The notes: generated by a model not told the origin, from the letters alone. Counted from the first letter of the stretch, positions 30,116 to 38,368 are shown. The stretch: 64,000 nt of DNA from Anaeromyxobacter sp. (GCA_016718565.1 JADKCZ010000001.1:992001-1056000); one strand, 5' to 3'. Translations and numbers: made by a program.

Positions 30116-30816
30116 GGGCCACCGCTCTCGGTGGCGTAGCCGAGGGCCAGCCCCCGCGCCAGCAGGCGCCAGCCGTCCACCGAGACCAGCAGCAGGAGCT
30201 TGAGCGGCAGGGCCACCGAGGTGGGCGAGAGCTGGGTGAGGCCGAGCGCCAGCAGCACGCTGGCCACCACCAGGTCCACCACCAGGAACGGCAGGAAGAC
30301 CAGGAAGCCGGCGGTGAAGGCGCGGCGCAGCTCGGAGACCATGAAGGCCGGCGCCAGCACGGCCAGGTCATCGGGCCCGGCCTCGGCCTGGCGGCCGGGC
30401 GGGCGCAGGCGGCGCGCCAGGTCCAGGAAGGCCTCGCGGTCGTCGGCCCGGGCGAAGCGGGCCAGGAACTGCTTGAGCGGTCCGAGGGCCCGCGCCCCGG
30501 CCGCCAGCGCGCCCTCGGCGCCGGGCGCCACCGGCTGCGAGGCGGCGGCGGCCCAGGCCGCCTCGGCCACCGGCGCCATCACCGCCAGCGAGAGCACCAG
30601 GGCCAGCCCGGTCACCGCGGTGGAGGGGGGCACCTGCGGCGCGCCGAGCGCCGAGCGGACCACCGACAGCACCACGGCGATCTTGAGGAAGGAGGTGCAG
30701 GTGACGAGCACCATGGGCAGGAGCGCAGCCGCGCCCAGCAGGAGCAGGAGCTCGGCCGGTCGGGCGGCCAGCGGGCCGGGCGGCGGCAGCGCCAGCGCGG
30801 CCACGAGCGGGGTCAC
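30112..30816 (-). CDS. sctR: Type III secretion export protein SctR (FliP family)
   Basis: Export-gate core protein of 234 residues. It carries the FliP/SctR segments LLPMVLVTCTSFLKIAVVLS and APAFMVSELRRAFTAGFLVF, plus the terminal helices. Between them is a periplasmic loop of about 80 residues. The GTG start overlaps the stop of the FliO-like gene by 4 bases. Confidence 0.96.
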   Translation of the reverse strand: MTPLVAALALPPPGPLAARPAELLLLLGAAALLPMVLVTCTSFLKIAVVLSVVRSALGAPQVPPSTAVTGLALVLSLAVMAPVAEAAWAAAASQPVAPGAEGALAAGARALGPLKQFLARFARADDREAFLDLARRLRPPGRQAEAGPDDLAVLAPAFMVSELRRAFTAGFLVFLPFLVVDLVVASVLLALGLTQLSPTSVALPLKLLLLVSVDGWRLLARGLALGYATESGGP

Positions 30817-31175
30817 GCGGCCTCCCGGGCGCCGGCTCGCCGCGCCTGACCGGCCGGCTCCAGCTCGGCCAGCAGCTCGGGCGCGCCCTCCCCCACGCCC
30901 AGCAGGAAGCGCCGGCCGTCCACCTCCACCAGCGCCACCGCGGCCGCGCGCCCCAGGCCGGCGCGGCCGGTCACCCGGAGCCCGGCCCCGGCCGCCGCGG
31001 CCGGCCCGCGCCGCCGCGCCAGCGCCGCCACCGCCCCCACCCCGGCCGCGGCCAGGCCGGCCCGGGCGGCCAGCGGCCCGAGCTCGCCCGGCAGGAAGGC
31101 CAGCGCGCCGCAGAGGGCGGCGCCGCCCAGCAGCAGCAGGGCCGGGCGCGGCGCGGGCCAGGTGAGCGGGCTCAC
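30813..31175 (-). CDS. FliO-like small membrane protein
   Basis: A 120-residue protein with one or two membrane helices (ALLLLGGAALCGALAFL and following) and a cytoplasmic C-terminal domain. The latter contains VEVDGRRFLLGVGEGAPELL, which resembles the short beta-rich domain of flagellar FliO (typically …GRRLLLGVT…). It sits exactly where fliO sits in flagellar operons, between the FliN/SctQ and FliP/SctR genes, with GTGA overlaps on both sides. FliO is the chaperone for FliP assembly in flagella and is normally missing from non-flagellar systems. The identity rests on topology, this motif and synteny. Confidence 0.65.
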   Translation of the reverse strand: MSPLTWPAPRPALLLLGGAALCGALAFLPGELGPLAARAGLAAAGVGAVAALARRRGPAAAAGAGLRVTGRAGLGRAAAVALVEVDGRRFLLGVGEGAPELLAELEPAGQARRAGAREAA

Positions 31176-32155
31176 GGCGCCACCTCCACCGAGAGCACCC
31201 GCACGCCCACCGCGCCCTCCACGTCCACCAGCTCGCCGCGCGCCACCGTCCGCTCGCCGAGCCGCAGGGTCACCAGCCCGCGCCGGTCGAGGGTGAGCGG
31301 CAGCGTGCTGCCGGGGGTGAGGCGCGCCAGGTCCGCCAGCGTGAGGGGCACGCGCGCCAGCTCCACCTCCAGCATCACCGGGATCGCGGCCAGCGGCTCG
31401 TCCATCGAGGTCTCCTCCACCGTGAAGGCGCCCTGGGCCAGCTGGCCGGAGGCGGTGAAGCCGCCCGGGAAGACCAGGCGGTGGCGCCCCCCGGGCGGCG
31501 GGTCCACCAGCACCACGTCTCCCGGCGCCAGGGCGCCGAGCTCCGCGGGCAGCAGCGGCGCGCCGCCGCCGCGCAGCGAGGCGAAGAGCGGGAAGCCGAG
31601 CAGCGGCTCCGCCAGCACGGCCGGCCCGGCCAGCGCCGCCACCGCCGCGGCTGGCAGGAGCAGCCGGGCGCGCCCCCGCACCGCGCCGGCGCTCACCTCC
31701 AGGTCCACCGCCAGCGGCGAGGCTGGCCAGGAGACCCGCCGGGCCAGGCGCGGGGCCAGCCGCTCGGCCACCGGCTCCACCGCCGCCACTCCGTCGAGCG
31801 CCGCCAGGGCGAGCAGCTCCAGCGCCGAGGCCTCCAGGGGCGTGAGGGCGCTGGCGCCCGGCGGGCCCCCGCGCTCGCCGGAGAGCGCCGCCACCACCCG
31901 GGCCACCAGCAGCGGCTCCACCTCCAGCACCGCCGCGCCGGGCAGGGCGGGCAGCTCGATGCCGAGCACCACCGCCGCCGCGCCAGGCGCGGGGGCGGCC
32001 GGACGGGGGCTGCCCGTCACCACCACCTCGAGGCCGAGGACCTCGCCCAGGGCCCCGGCCGCGGCCGCGGCGGCCGCCACCCCGGCGGCCCGCGCGCCGG
32101 GGCCGAGGGCGGCGTGGCCACGGGAGCAGGACGGCAGGTCGAAGGGCAGCGCCAT
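31172..32155 (-). CDS. sctQ: Type III secretion C-ring protein SctQ (SpoA/FliN-type)
   Basis: Cytoplasmic sorting-platform or C-ring component, 327 residues. The C-terminal about 75 residues form a SpoA/FliN domain (MLEVELARVPLTLADLARLT … LRLGERTVARGELVDVEG). A second SpoA-like region is in the middle (about 150-225). The ATG at 32155 has GAGG upstream. It ends by overlapping the FliO-like gene start. Confidence 0.88.
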   Translation of the reverse strand: MALPFDLPSCSRGHAALGPGARAAGVAAAAAAAGALGEVLGLEVVVTGSPRPAAPAPGAAAVVLGIELPALPGAAVLEVEPLLVARVVAALSGERGGPPGASALTPLEASALELLALAALDGVAAVEPVAERLAPRLARRVSWPASPLAVDLEVSAGAVRGRARLLLPAAAVAALAGPAVLAEPLLGFPLFASLRGGGAPLLPAELGALAPGDVVLVDPPPGGRHRLVFPGGFTASGQLAQGAFTVEETSMDEPLAAIPVMLEVELARVPLTLADLARLTPGSTLPLTLDRRGLVTLRLGERTVARGELVDVEGAVGVRVLSVEVAP

Positions 32156-32190
32156 GGGGTGACCTCACTCCACGCGGCGTGCCGGCCGGA

Positions 32191-32616
32191 TCAGCCCTGG
32201 ATCCGGGCGCCACCTTCGGCCGCGGCGACCGCCGGGCGGACCGCCGTCCGAGGCCCGGTCGCGCCGGCGACTCCGGCCACCCCAGCGACTCCGGCCACCG
32301 ACGCGACCTCGCCCGCACCGGCGCCACCGTCCGCACCAGCGACGTCAGCCACACCAGCGACTCCGGCCGCGCCGTCCGCCTGGCGGGCCAGCCGCGCCAG
32401 CACCGGGTGGGCGTCCGCGGCCGGCGGGGGCCCGCCGGCGGGGAGCGCGCAGGCCAGGGCGGCCAGCCGGGCGCGGCGCGGCGCGGCGGCCAGGGTGGCG
32501 GCCAGGGCGGCGAGGTCGCGCCGGCCCACCGCCGCCAGCCGGCCGAGCAGCGCCCCAGCCCGCGCCGGGCAGAGCGCCGCCGCCAGCGCCACCAGCCTTC
32601 TGTCCTCGGCGGTCAC
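32191..32616 (-). CDS. Unrecognised protein between sctJ and sctQ
   Basis: A 141-residue protein starting VTAEDRRLVALAAAL. The first 75 residues look helical and Ala/Leu/Arg-rich; the rest is low complexity (AGVAGV-type repeats). Its GTG start overlaps the sctJ stop, so translation is coupled. It occupies the place where sctK or a flagellar FliG-like gene might be expected, but I see no signature of either. Role in type III export is inferred from position only. Confidence 0.6.
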   Translation of the reverse strand: MTAEDRRLVALAAALCPARAGALLGRLAAVGRRDLAALAATLAAAPRRARLAALACALPAGGPPPAADAHPVLARLARQADGAAGVAGVADVAGADGGAGAGEVASVAGVAGVAGVAGATGPRTAVRPAVAAAEGGARIQG

Positions 32617-33455
32617 GCGGACCGGGCCAGGCGGCGGCGCTCCCGCCAGGCCAGCCCACCCAGGGTGGCGGCGCCCGCTGCGCCCAGGAGGGCCAGCACC
32701 AGCGGGGCGGTGGGGCGGCGCGCCGGCGGCGCGGGCGTGGCCGGCTCCACCCCCGGGGCGATCACCACCGCCACCTGCTCGGGCGAGAGGCCGTCGGCGG
32801 CGCCGGCCACCAGCGCGCGCAGCCCGCCCTCCAGCGCGCGGACGGCGTCGCAGGCGGCCGGGCGGCACTTCACCAGGACCGCGGCGCGCGCCGCCGGCCG
32901 GGCGCCGGGCCGGAGCGGGTCCTCGGCCGGCAGCCCGAGGTGGACCCGCGCCTCCACCACGCCGTCGAGCGCCTCCACGCTGGCGGCCAGCTCGCCCGCC
33001 AGCGCGTGCAGCCAGCGGGCGTGCTCCTCCACCGGGGTGGGCACCACCCCGGCCTGCCCGAAGACCTCCCCCAGCCCGGCCGGGCGCGGCCGCGGCAGCT
33101 GGCGCGCCTGCAGCAGCCGCTGGGCGCGCGGCCCCTCGCCGCGCGGCACGGCCACGGTCCAGCCGGCCTCGCTCCCCTCGGACCGCACCTTCACGGCGGC
33201 GATGCCGCCCTCGTCGAGCGCCACCAGCACCTGGTTGGCCTCGCGCTCGGCGAGGTCGTGCAGCAGGGGCTCCTCGCCGCAGCCGGCCAGCGCACCGGCC
33301 AATGCGGCGAGCAGGAGCGCGCGCAGCCCCCATGCAGGAGCCCGCGGACCGCGCCCGCGAGAGGAGGGGAGCTCGTCGCCTTCTGCCAGGGCGTCCGGCG
33401 AGGTCGGGGCCGGGCGCGGAGGCCTCGGCTGGGTGCTGCCTTCCCAGGGGTCCAC
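32613..33455 (-). CDS. sctJ: Type III secretion inner-ring lipoprotein SctJ
   Basis: Inner-membrane ring lipoprotein, with YscJ/FliF-type repeats (LAEREANQVLVALDEGGIAAV; then a second ring-building domain, VVEARVHLGLP) and a C-terminal membrane helix with basic tail. The lipobox LAGALAGC puts the lipidated Cys at residue 59. The GTG at 33455 has a strong GAGGAGG site but gives an unusually long leader. An ATG at 33333 would give a normal leader (MGLRALL) if one G were removed from the GGGGG run there; as read it is out of frame. A C59 lipoprotein identifies this as non-flagellar type. Confidence 0.9.
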   Translation of the reverse strand: MDPWEGSTQPRPPRPAPTSPDALAEGDELPSSRGRGPRAPAWGLRALLLAALAGALAGCGEEPLLHDLAEREANQVLVALDEGGIAAVKVRSEGSEAGWTVAVPRGEGPRAQRLLQARQLPRPRPAGLGEVFGQAGVVPTPVEEHARWLHALAGELAASVEALDGVVEARVHLGLPAEDPLRPGARPAARAAVLVKCRPAACDAVRALEGGLRALVAGAADGLSPEQVAVVIAPGVEPATPAPPARRPTAPLVLALLGAAGAATLGGLAWRERRRLARSA

Positions 33456-33465
33456 GGCGGCCTCC

Positions 33466-33816
33466 TCAGAGCGGCGTGTTGAGCACCTGCTTGAGCCCCG
33501 ACACCCCCTGCTCGACCAGCTTCCCCGCCACGTCGAGGGCCTGGGTGAAGCGGTGGGCCTCGGCCTGCAGGGCCAGGAGCTCGCCGGCGGTGAAGACCTG
33601 GCCGCGCCGGGCGGCCGTCACCACGGCCTCGAGCCGGGCCTGGGCGGCCTCGACGCCGCGGAGCGCGGCCGCCAGCGGGAGCGCGGGCGCCGCCGCAGGC
33701 GGCGGGGGCGGGCGGAGCCGGGCCGCCAGGAGGGGGCCGAAGCGGGCCCCGGCCGGCGGCGCGGCGGAGGGGGCGCTGGCCGCGGCGGCGGCAGGGCCGA
33801 GGGCGGGGAGGGGCAC
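33466..33816 (-). CDS. sctI: Type III secretion inner-rod protein SctI
   Basis: A 116-residue protein with Ala/Pro-rich first half and a helical C-terminus (ALDVAGKLVEQGVSGLKQVL), which matches the conserved end of SctI inner-rod proteins (K…G…L pattern, amphipathic). It starts at a GTG 11 bases after the upstream stop and lies 10 bases before sctJ. This is the expected sctI-sctJ order. Divergent sequence, hence moderate confidence. Confidence 0.75.
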   Translation of the reverse strand: MPLPALGPAAAAASAPSAAPPAGARFGPLLAARLRPPPPPAAAPALPLAAALRGVEAAQARLEAVVTAARRGQVFTAGELLALQAEAHRFTQALDVAGKLVEQGVSGLKQVLNTPL

Positions 33817-33827
33817 GGCGGGCGGGC

Positions 33828-34313
33828 TCAGTGGATGTTGGCGATGGCGGCGCGAGCCGAGTCGTGGCGCACCTTCATGACGTTGGTGAGCGCCGTGAAC
33901 TCCCGGCTCTCGCGCTGCATCTGCTCCTGCAGCTGCAGGTACTGGAGATTCATGGCCTGCGCCTCCTGCTGCAGCACCCGGGTGGCCTCGAGGAGATCTC
34001 CCGCGCTGCCGGCCTCCGCCGCGCCGGCCACGCCCCCGCCTGCCACCGCGGCCGCGCCCCCACCCGCCGCCAGCCGGGCGCCGCCGCCCGAGCCCGCCAG
34101 GCCGGCCGCGCCGCCCGCGCCGCCACCCACCGCGCCGCGGACCGCGCCGGCCAGCACCGTGCCGAAGGGGACGGCCGGCGCCGCCAGCTCGACCGCGCCG
34201 GCCACGCCCCTGGCCAGCGTGCGGGTGGCCCCCTGCAGCGCCGCCTCGAAGCGGCCTGGGGTGGAGGTGCGCCCGGTGGTGGGCGCGATGGTGATGGACT
34301 CGATCCGGCTCAT
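33828..34313 (-). CDS. Unrecognised small protein, first gene of the type III export operon
   Basis: Protein of 161 residues, MSRIESITIAPTTG at the N-terminus, then a Gly/Ala-rich central region (about 60-105) and a predicted helical C-terminus (LQYLQLQEQMQRESREFTAL) ending KVRHDSARAAIANIH. The AGGAGG ribosome binding site is strong. It is upstream of sctI in the same operon and could be a needle, rod-related or secreted component, though it is longer than typical needle subunits (SctF, about 80). I do not recognise its family. Confidence 0.6.
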   Translation of the reverse strand: MSRIESITIAPTTGRTSTPGRFEAALQGATRTLARGVAGAVELAAPAVPFGTVLAGAVRGAVGGGAGGAAGLAGSGGGARLAAGGGAAAVAGGGVAGAAEAGSAGDLLEATRVLQQEAQAMNLQYLQLQEQMQRESREFTALTNVMKVRHDSARAAIANIH

Positions 34314-34473
34314 GGCGGGTGCTCCTCCTGGCCAGCGAGGAGAGCAGGCGGCGTGCCGCGCCGCCGGGGCGCCAACCGCCCGGGATCGCTGCCCGCCGGC
34401 GCGAGCGCGCCGCGCCACCCGGTCCGCGCGCCGCCCCGGCCGGCCGCGGCGCGGACCGTGCTAGCGTCCCCCG

Positions 34474-35796
34474 GTGCCGCGCGAGGTCCTCCGCTCCCTC
34501 TCCGACGAGATCCTGCAGGCCCAGCGGCCCATCAAGGTCCTGCGCGCCATCAACTGGGGGCCCAGGGTCCACGAGCGGTTCTTCAAGCACGGCGCCCGCG
34601 AGCTGCCGCGCCCGGAGTACCCACCGCTGGGCTTCGAGCCGGAGGCCACCGCCCGGGAGCTCGGCCGCATCAAGCGCAAGCTGCGCGGCCGCAACCCGGT
34701 GGAGGAGCTGCTGCGGCGCAAGTGCGACGAGCTCTCCGGGCTGGCCCGCATGCTGGGGGCCCGCGGCACCAAGAAGTTCTACGAGCTGTCGCGCCGCCTC
34801 TACGGCGACCCGCGCGACCGCTTCCCCGACCACAACGCCGACAACCTGGCCATCGCCAGGCTGTGGGCGGCCCGCCCGCGCGCCCGCGACGAGGAGCCCA
34901 CCTTCGACGCCGAGGAGGCGGCCCGGCTGGTCGGCGAGCTGTGCACCCCGCTGCTGGGCGGCCACGTCTCGGTGGTGGTGCGCGACCGGCTCACCGCCAA
35001 CGCCGCCGCCGGCGCCACCCGCATCACCCTCAAGAAGGGGGCCCGCTTCTCGCCGCGCCAGGTGCGGGCGCTGGCCCACCACGAGGGGCTGTGGCACGTG
35101 CTCACCTCGCTGAACGGCTTCCGCCAGCCGGTGCTGCGGGTGCTGGGGGTGGGGCTGCCCGGCTCCACCGAGTCGCAGGAGGGCGGCGGCATCGTGGCCG
35201 AGTACCTCACCGGCAACATCACCGACGAGCGCTACATCGAGCTGGGCGAGCGGACCATCGCCATCGACATGGCGGCCCGCGGCGCCGACTTCCTGGAGGT
35301 CTACCGCTACCTGCTGGCCCGCTTCCCGCCGCAGAAGGCGGCCCAGATGAGCGAGCGGGTCTTCCGCGGCGGGGTGGTGGAGGGCGGCGCCCCGTTCACC
35401 AAGGACGCCGCCTACCAGCGCGGCTACTGCCGCACCTTCAACTTCCTGCGGGCCGCCATCGAGCAGCGCGACCTCGACCTGGTGCGCGCCTTCCTGGCCG
35501 GCAAGATGCGGGTGGACGACGCCGAGCTGGTGCGCGACCTCATCGAGGAGGGGCTGTGCGTGGGCCCGGTCTTCCTGCCCGAGTGGTTCATCGACATCGA
35601 CCGGCTCAACGCCATCTGCACCCACAGCGTCACCATGAACCGCTTCAGCCTGCCGTCGGTGTCGCGCTACTACGCGGCCCGGCGCCAGCTGGTGCGTGGC
35701 TCGAGGAAGGCGGCCGGGCGGGCGCGCCTGCGCGAGGAGGGCGACTCCGAGGAGCGCCCCGGCCTGGTGGGCGACGACGAGGGCGACCGGGAGTAG
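34474..35796 (+). CDS. DUF1704/QEGLA-family metallopeptidase-like protein
   Basis: Protein of 440 residues of the family annotated as flavohemoglobin expression-modulating QEGLA motif protein (DUF1704, TIGR02421). The HExxxH zinc motif is H203-E204-G-L-W-H208 in AHHEGLWHVLTSLNG, and the QEG motif is Q235-E236-G in SQEGGGIVAEYLTGN. Eukaryotic relatives (MATCAP-type) are tubulin carboxypeptidases, so this is probably a metallocarboxypeptidase-like enzyme. The bacterial substrate is unknown. The GTG start at 34474 is divergent from the type III operon; no partner gene is evident. Confidence 0.9.
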   Translation: MPREVLRSLSDEILQAQRPIKVLRAINWGPRVHERFFKHGARELPRPEYPPLGFEPEATARELGRIKRKLRGRNPVEELLRRKCDELSGLARMLGARGTKKFYELSRRLYGDPRDRFPDHNADNLAIARLWAARPRARDEEPTFDAEEAARLVGELCTPLLGGHVSVVVRDRLTANAAAGATRITLKKGARFSPRQVRALAHHEGLWHVLTSLNGFRQPVLRVLGVGLPGSTESQEGGGIVAEYLTGNITDERYIELGERTIAIDMAARGADFLEVYRYLLARFPPQKAAQMSERVFRGGVVEGGAPFTKDAAYQRGYCRTFNFLRAAIEQRDLDLVRAFLAGKMRVDDAELVRDLIEEGLCVGPVFLPEWFIDIDRLNAICTHSVTMNRFSLPSVSRYYAARRQLVRGSRKAAGRARLREEGDSEERPGLVGDDEGDRE

Positions 35797-35818
35797 CCGC
35801 GGCGCCGGGCCCAGGCCC

Positions 35819-36049
35819 TCAGGCCCAGTGGATCACCATCAGCAGGATCCCGACGGCGAGGCCCAGGGCCAGGAGCTCCCGCCGGCGGCGCAAGAGGAGC
35901 GCCCGCAGCCGGCGGACGCCGGGCCGCTCGGCCAGCGCGCGCAGCCGGGCCGGCAGGCGCGGGGGCTCGAGCCGCGCGCCCGCCCAGGCCAGCAGCTCGG
36001 GGAGCGGCCGGTGGTGGGCCGTGGGCTCAGCCCGGGTGCGGCGCGGCAC
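35819..36049 (-). CDS. Small protein with C-terminal membrane helix
   Basis: A 76-residue basic protein ending in one hydrophobic segment (ELLALGLAVGILLMVIHWA). Its GTG start lies inside the last codons of the psiE-like gene (23-base overlap), suggesting translational coupling. No family recognised. Ribosome binding site weak, so the start is uncertain. Confidence 0.5.
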   Translation of the reverse strand: MPRRTRAEPTAHHRPLPELLAWAGARLEPPRLPARLRALAERPGVRRLRALLLRRRRELLALGLAVGILLMVIHWA

Positions 36050-36491
36050 GGGCCACCTCCGGCGGGAAGCGGACGGCCACGACGCGGAAGGCCCCGAGCA
36101 CCGCCAGCAGGGCGGCCACGCCGGCCAGCAGCGCGCCGTCCATGGTGTGGCGGTAGAGCCCGATCATCACCTCGCGCAGCAGGAAGACCACCGCCGCGTC
36201 CAGGATGAAGGTGAGCTTGAGCCGGTGCACCTCGAAGTACTCCACCAGGCTCTTCAGCAGCTCGATGACCACGAACATGGAGAGGATGTCGGTCACCACG
36301 GTGTCGAAGCCGGTCCCGATGTCCGGGCTCTTGAAGACGTGCCACAGGTCGAGGAAGACGCGCGCCACGCCCATCATCAGCGCCACGATGGAGAGCGGCA
36401 CCAGCAGCTTCACGATCCAGTCGGTGATGAGCCGGAAGAGCGTGGTGGCCTTCGAGTCGAAGGCGGCCCCGGCCTGTTTCATGGTCCACAT
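36027..36491 (-). CDS. PsiE-family membrane protein
   Basis: A 154-residue protein with four predicted membrane helices and the phosphate-starvation-inducible PsiE domain (LFRLITDWIVKLLVPLSIVA… DILSMFVVIELLKSLVEYFE…). An ideal AGGAGG site 7 bases upstream of the ATG at 36491 fixes the start. The protein's molecular role is not established in any organism. The downstream small gene overlaps its end. Confidence 0.85.
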   Translation of the reverse strand: MWTMKQAGAAFDSKATTLFRLITDWIVKLLVPLSIVALMMGVARVFLDLWHVFKSPDIGTGFDTVVTDILSMFVVIELLKSLVEYFEVHRLKLTFILDAAVVFLLREVMIGLYRHTMDGALLAGVAALLAVLGAFRVVAVRFPPEVARAAPHPG

Positions 36492-36560
36492 CGCTTCACC
36501 TCCTGCGCCTTCGGGGGATGACCAGCACCCATCCTCGGCGGCGGGGGTTTAACGCATCGC

Positions 36561-36582
36561 GTCGGGCGAGATTCCGCCCGAC
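36561..36582 (-). terminator. Hairpin between ggt and psiE-like gene
   Basis: 8-bp perfect stem GTCGGGCG / CGCCCGAC with loop AGATTC, about 50 bases downstream of the ggt stop on the minus strand. The stretch nearby is relatively AT-rich (CATTTCAGG), so this could also host the psiE promoter. Confidence 0.45.
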
Positions 36583-36631
36583 GGTGTGAACATTTCAGGT
36601 CCTCAACGAAATCAGCTGGTTGGGCGCGCCC

Positions 36632-38368
36632 TCAGGGGGCCGCCGGCAGCCCCTCGGCGCGCCCCTCGCTGGCCGCCTCGCGCAGGCCGGTGGCCCAGTC
36701 GATGGCGGCCGCCTGCGGGTTGCCGAAGGGCCGGCTGCGGAAGGTGAGGGCGTGGCCGCGCGCCTCCAGCGCCGCGGCCGAGGCGGCGTCCAGGCCGAAG
36801 GGCTCCACCACCACCACGTCCGGTAGCCACTGGTGGTGCAGGCGCGGGGCCGACACCGCCTGGGCGAGCGGCATCTGGTCGCCCAGGGTGCGCATGATGA
36901 TCTGGGCCACCGTGGAGGGGATGGTGGCGCCCCCCGGCGACCCGACCGCCAGCACCACCCGCCCCTGCGCGTCGAAGACCAGGGTGGGGGCCATCGAGGA
37001 GAGCGGCCGCTTGCCGGGCGCGGGCAGGTTGACGCCGGTGCCCACCAGCCCGAACTGGTTGGGCACCCCGGCGGCGGCGTCGAAGTCGTCCATCTGGTCG
37101 TTGAGGAGCACGCCGGTGCCGGGCGCCACCAGGCAGCTGCCGAAGTAGCCGTTCACCGTGGTGGTGAGGGCCACCGCGTTCCCCTCGGCGTCCACCACCG
37201 AGAGGTGGGTGGTGTGGTCGCCGCCGGCCGGGCCGGGCGCGGGCGGGGCCAGCGCCGCCGCCGGGGTGGCGCGCTCGCCCACCGCGGCGCGCAGCGCCAG
37301 CGCCGCCTCCGGCCGGCACAGCTCGCGGGCCGCGGCGTCGGCGGAGGGCAGGAAGGCCGGATCGGCGAAGCGGCCTGCCCGCTGCGCGTAGAGCCGCTTC
37401 TCCACCTCCACGAAGGCGTGCAGCTCGGCCACCGGGCGGTAGCCGGCCGAGGGCGGCGCCTCGTCGAGCGCCTGCAGCAGCGCGATGACGATGGCCCCGC
37501 CGGCCGACGGCGGCGGGACGCTGGCCACCTCATGGCCGCGGTAGCGCCCGCGCAGCGGCACCCGCTCCACCGTCCGGTAGGCCGCCAGGTCCGAAAGGGT
37601 GAGCACGCCGCCCTGCGCCCGCACCGCCGCCACCAGCCGCTCGGCCAGCGGCCCGCGGTAGAAGGCCTCCGGATCGCGCCCCAGCAGCCTGAGCGTGCGG
37701 GCCAGGGCCGGGCGCCGCAGCGTGTCGCCGGCCAGGAGCGGCTGGCGCGCGCCGGCCTCGGCCGGGTCGCCGGCCCCGGGCGCCCGCCCCGCCGAGCCCG
37801 CCTGGCCCACCGCGCCCGCCGGCGCCGCCCGCAGGAACTCCGCCGAGGCGCCCGGATCCGCGCGCAGGCAGGCCAGCACCTCGCGCGCAGCCAGGGCGTG
37901 CTGCCGCCCCACCGCGAAGCCCCGCTCGGCCAGCCGGGCCGCCGGCTCCACCAGCCGCGGCAGCGGGAGCCGGCCGAAGCGGCGCGCCAGCTCGGCGTAG
38001 CCCTTCACCGCCCCGGGCACCGCCACCGAGAGGCCGCCCTGGCGCGAGCGGCGCGGGTCCACCTGCCCGTCCACCAGGAACATGTCGGGCGTGGCGGCCT
38101 GCGGGGCCACCTCGCGGAAGTCGAGCACCGTGAGCGTGCCGGCCTTGGCCAGCCAGACCAGCGCGAAGCCGCCGCCGCCGATGCCGGAGGACTCGTTCTG
38201 CACCACCGAGAGGGCGAAGGCGGCCGCCACCGCGGCGTCCACGGCGTTGCCGCCGGCGCGCAGGGCCTCGGCCCCCGCCTGGCTGGCGAGCGGGTGGGCG
38301 GTGGCGATGGCCCCCTGGCGCGACAGCGCCGAGGCGGCCAGCACGAGGGCGAGGAGCGAGGTCTGCAT
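36632..38368 (-). CDS. ggt: Gamma-glutamyltransferase
   Basis: Periplasmic enzyme cleaving glutathione and other gamma-glutamyl compounds. The 578-residue precursor has a signal-like N-terminus (MQTSLLALVLAASALS) and the proenzyme layout. The autoprocessing site precedes the nucleophile T386 in the segment HTTHLSVVDAEGNAVALTTT; the substrate-binding GNAVDAA is in the large subunit and GSPGGATIP in the small subunit. Length is normal. The ATG at 38368 is preferred over longer upstream open frames because it starts the signal peptide. Confidence 0.95.
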   Translation of the reverse strand: MQTSLLALVLAASALSRQGAIATAHPLASQAGAEALRAGGNAVDAAVAAAFALSVVQNESSGIGGGGFALVWLAKAGTLTVLDFREVAPQAATPDMFLVDGQVDPRRSRQGGLSVAVPGAVKGYAELARRFGRLPLPRLVEPAARLAERGFAVGRQHALAAREVLACLRADPGASAEFLRAAPAGAVGQAGSAGRAPGAGDPAEAGARQPLLAGDTLRRPALARTLRLLGRDPEAFYRGPLAERLVAAVRAQGGVLTLSDLAAYRTVERVPLRGRYRGHEVASVPPPSAGGAIVIALLQALDEAPPSAGYRPVAELHAFVEVEKRLYAQRAGRFADPAFLPSADAAARELCRPEAALALRAAVGERATPAAALAPPAPGPAGGDHTTHLSVVDAEGNAVALTTTVNGYFGSCLVAPGTGVLLNDQMDDFDAAAGVPNQFGLVGTGVNLPAPGKRPLSSMAPTLVFDAQGRVVLAVGSPGGATIPSTVAQIIMRTLGDQMPLAQAVSAPRLHHQWLPDVVVVEPFGLDAASAAALEARGHALTFRSRPFGNPQAAAIDWATGLREAASEGRAEGLPAAP

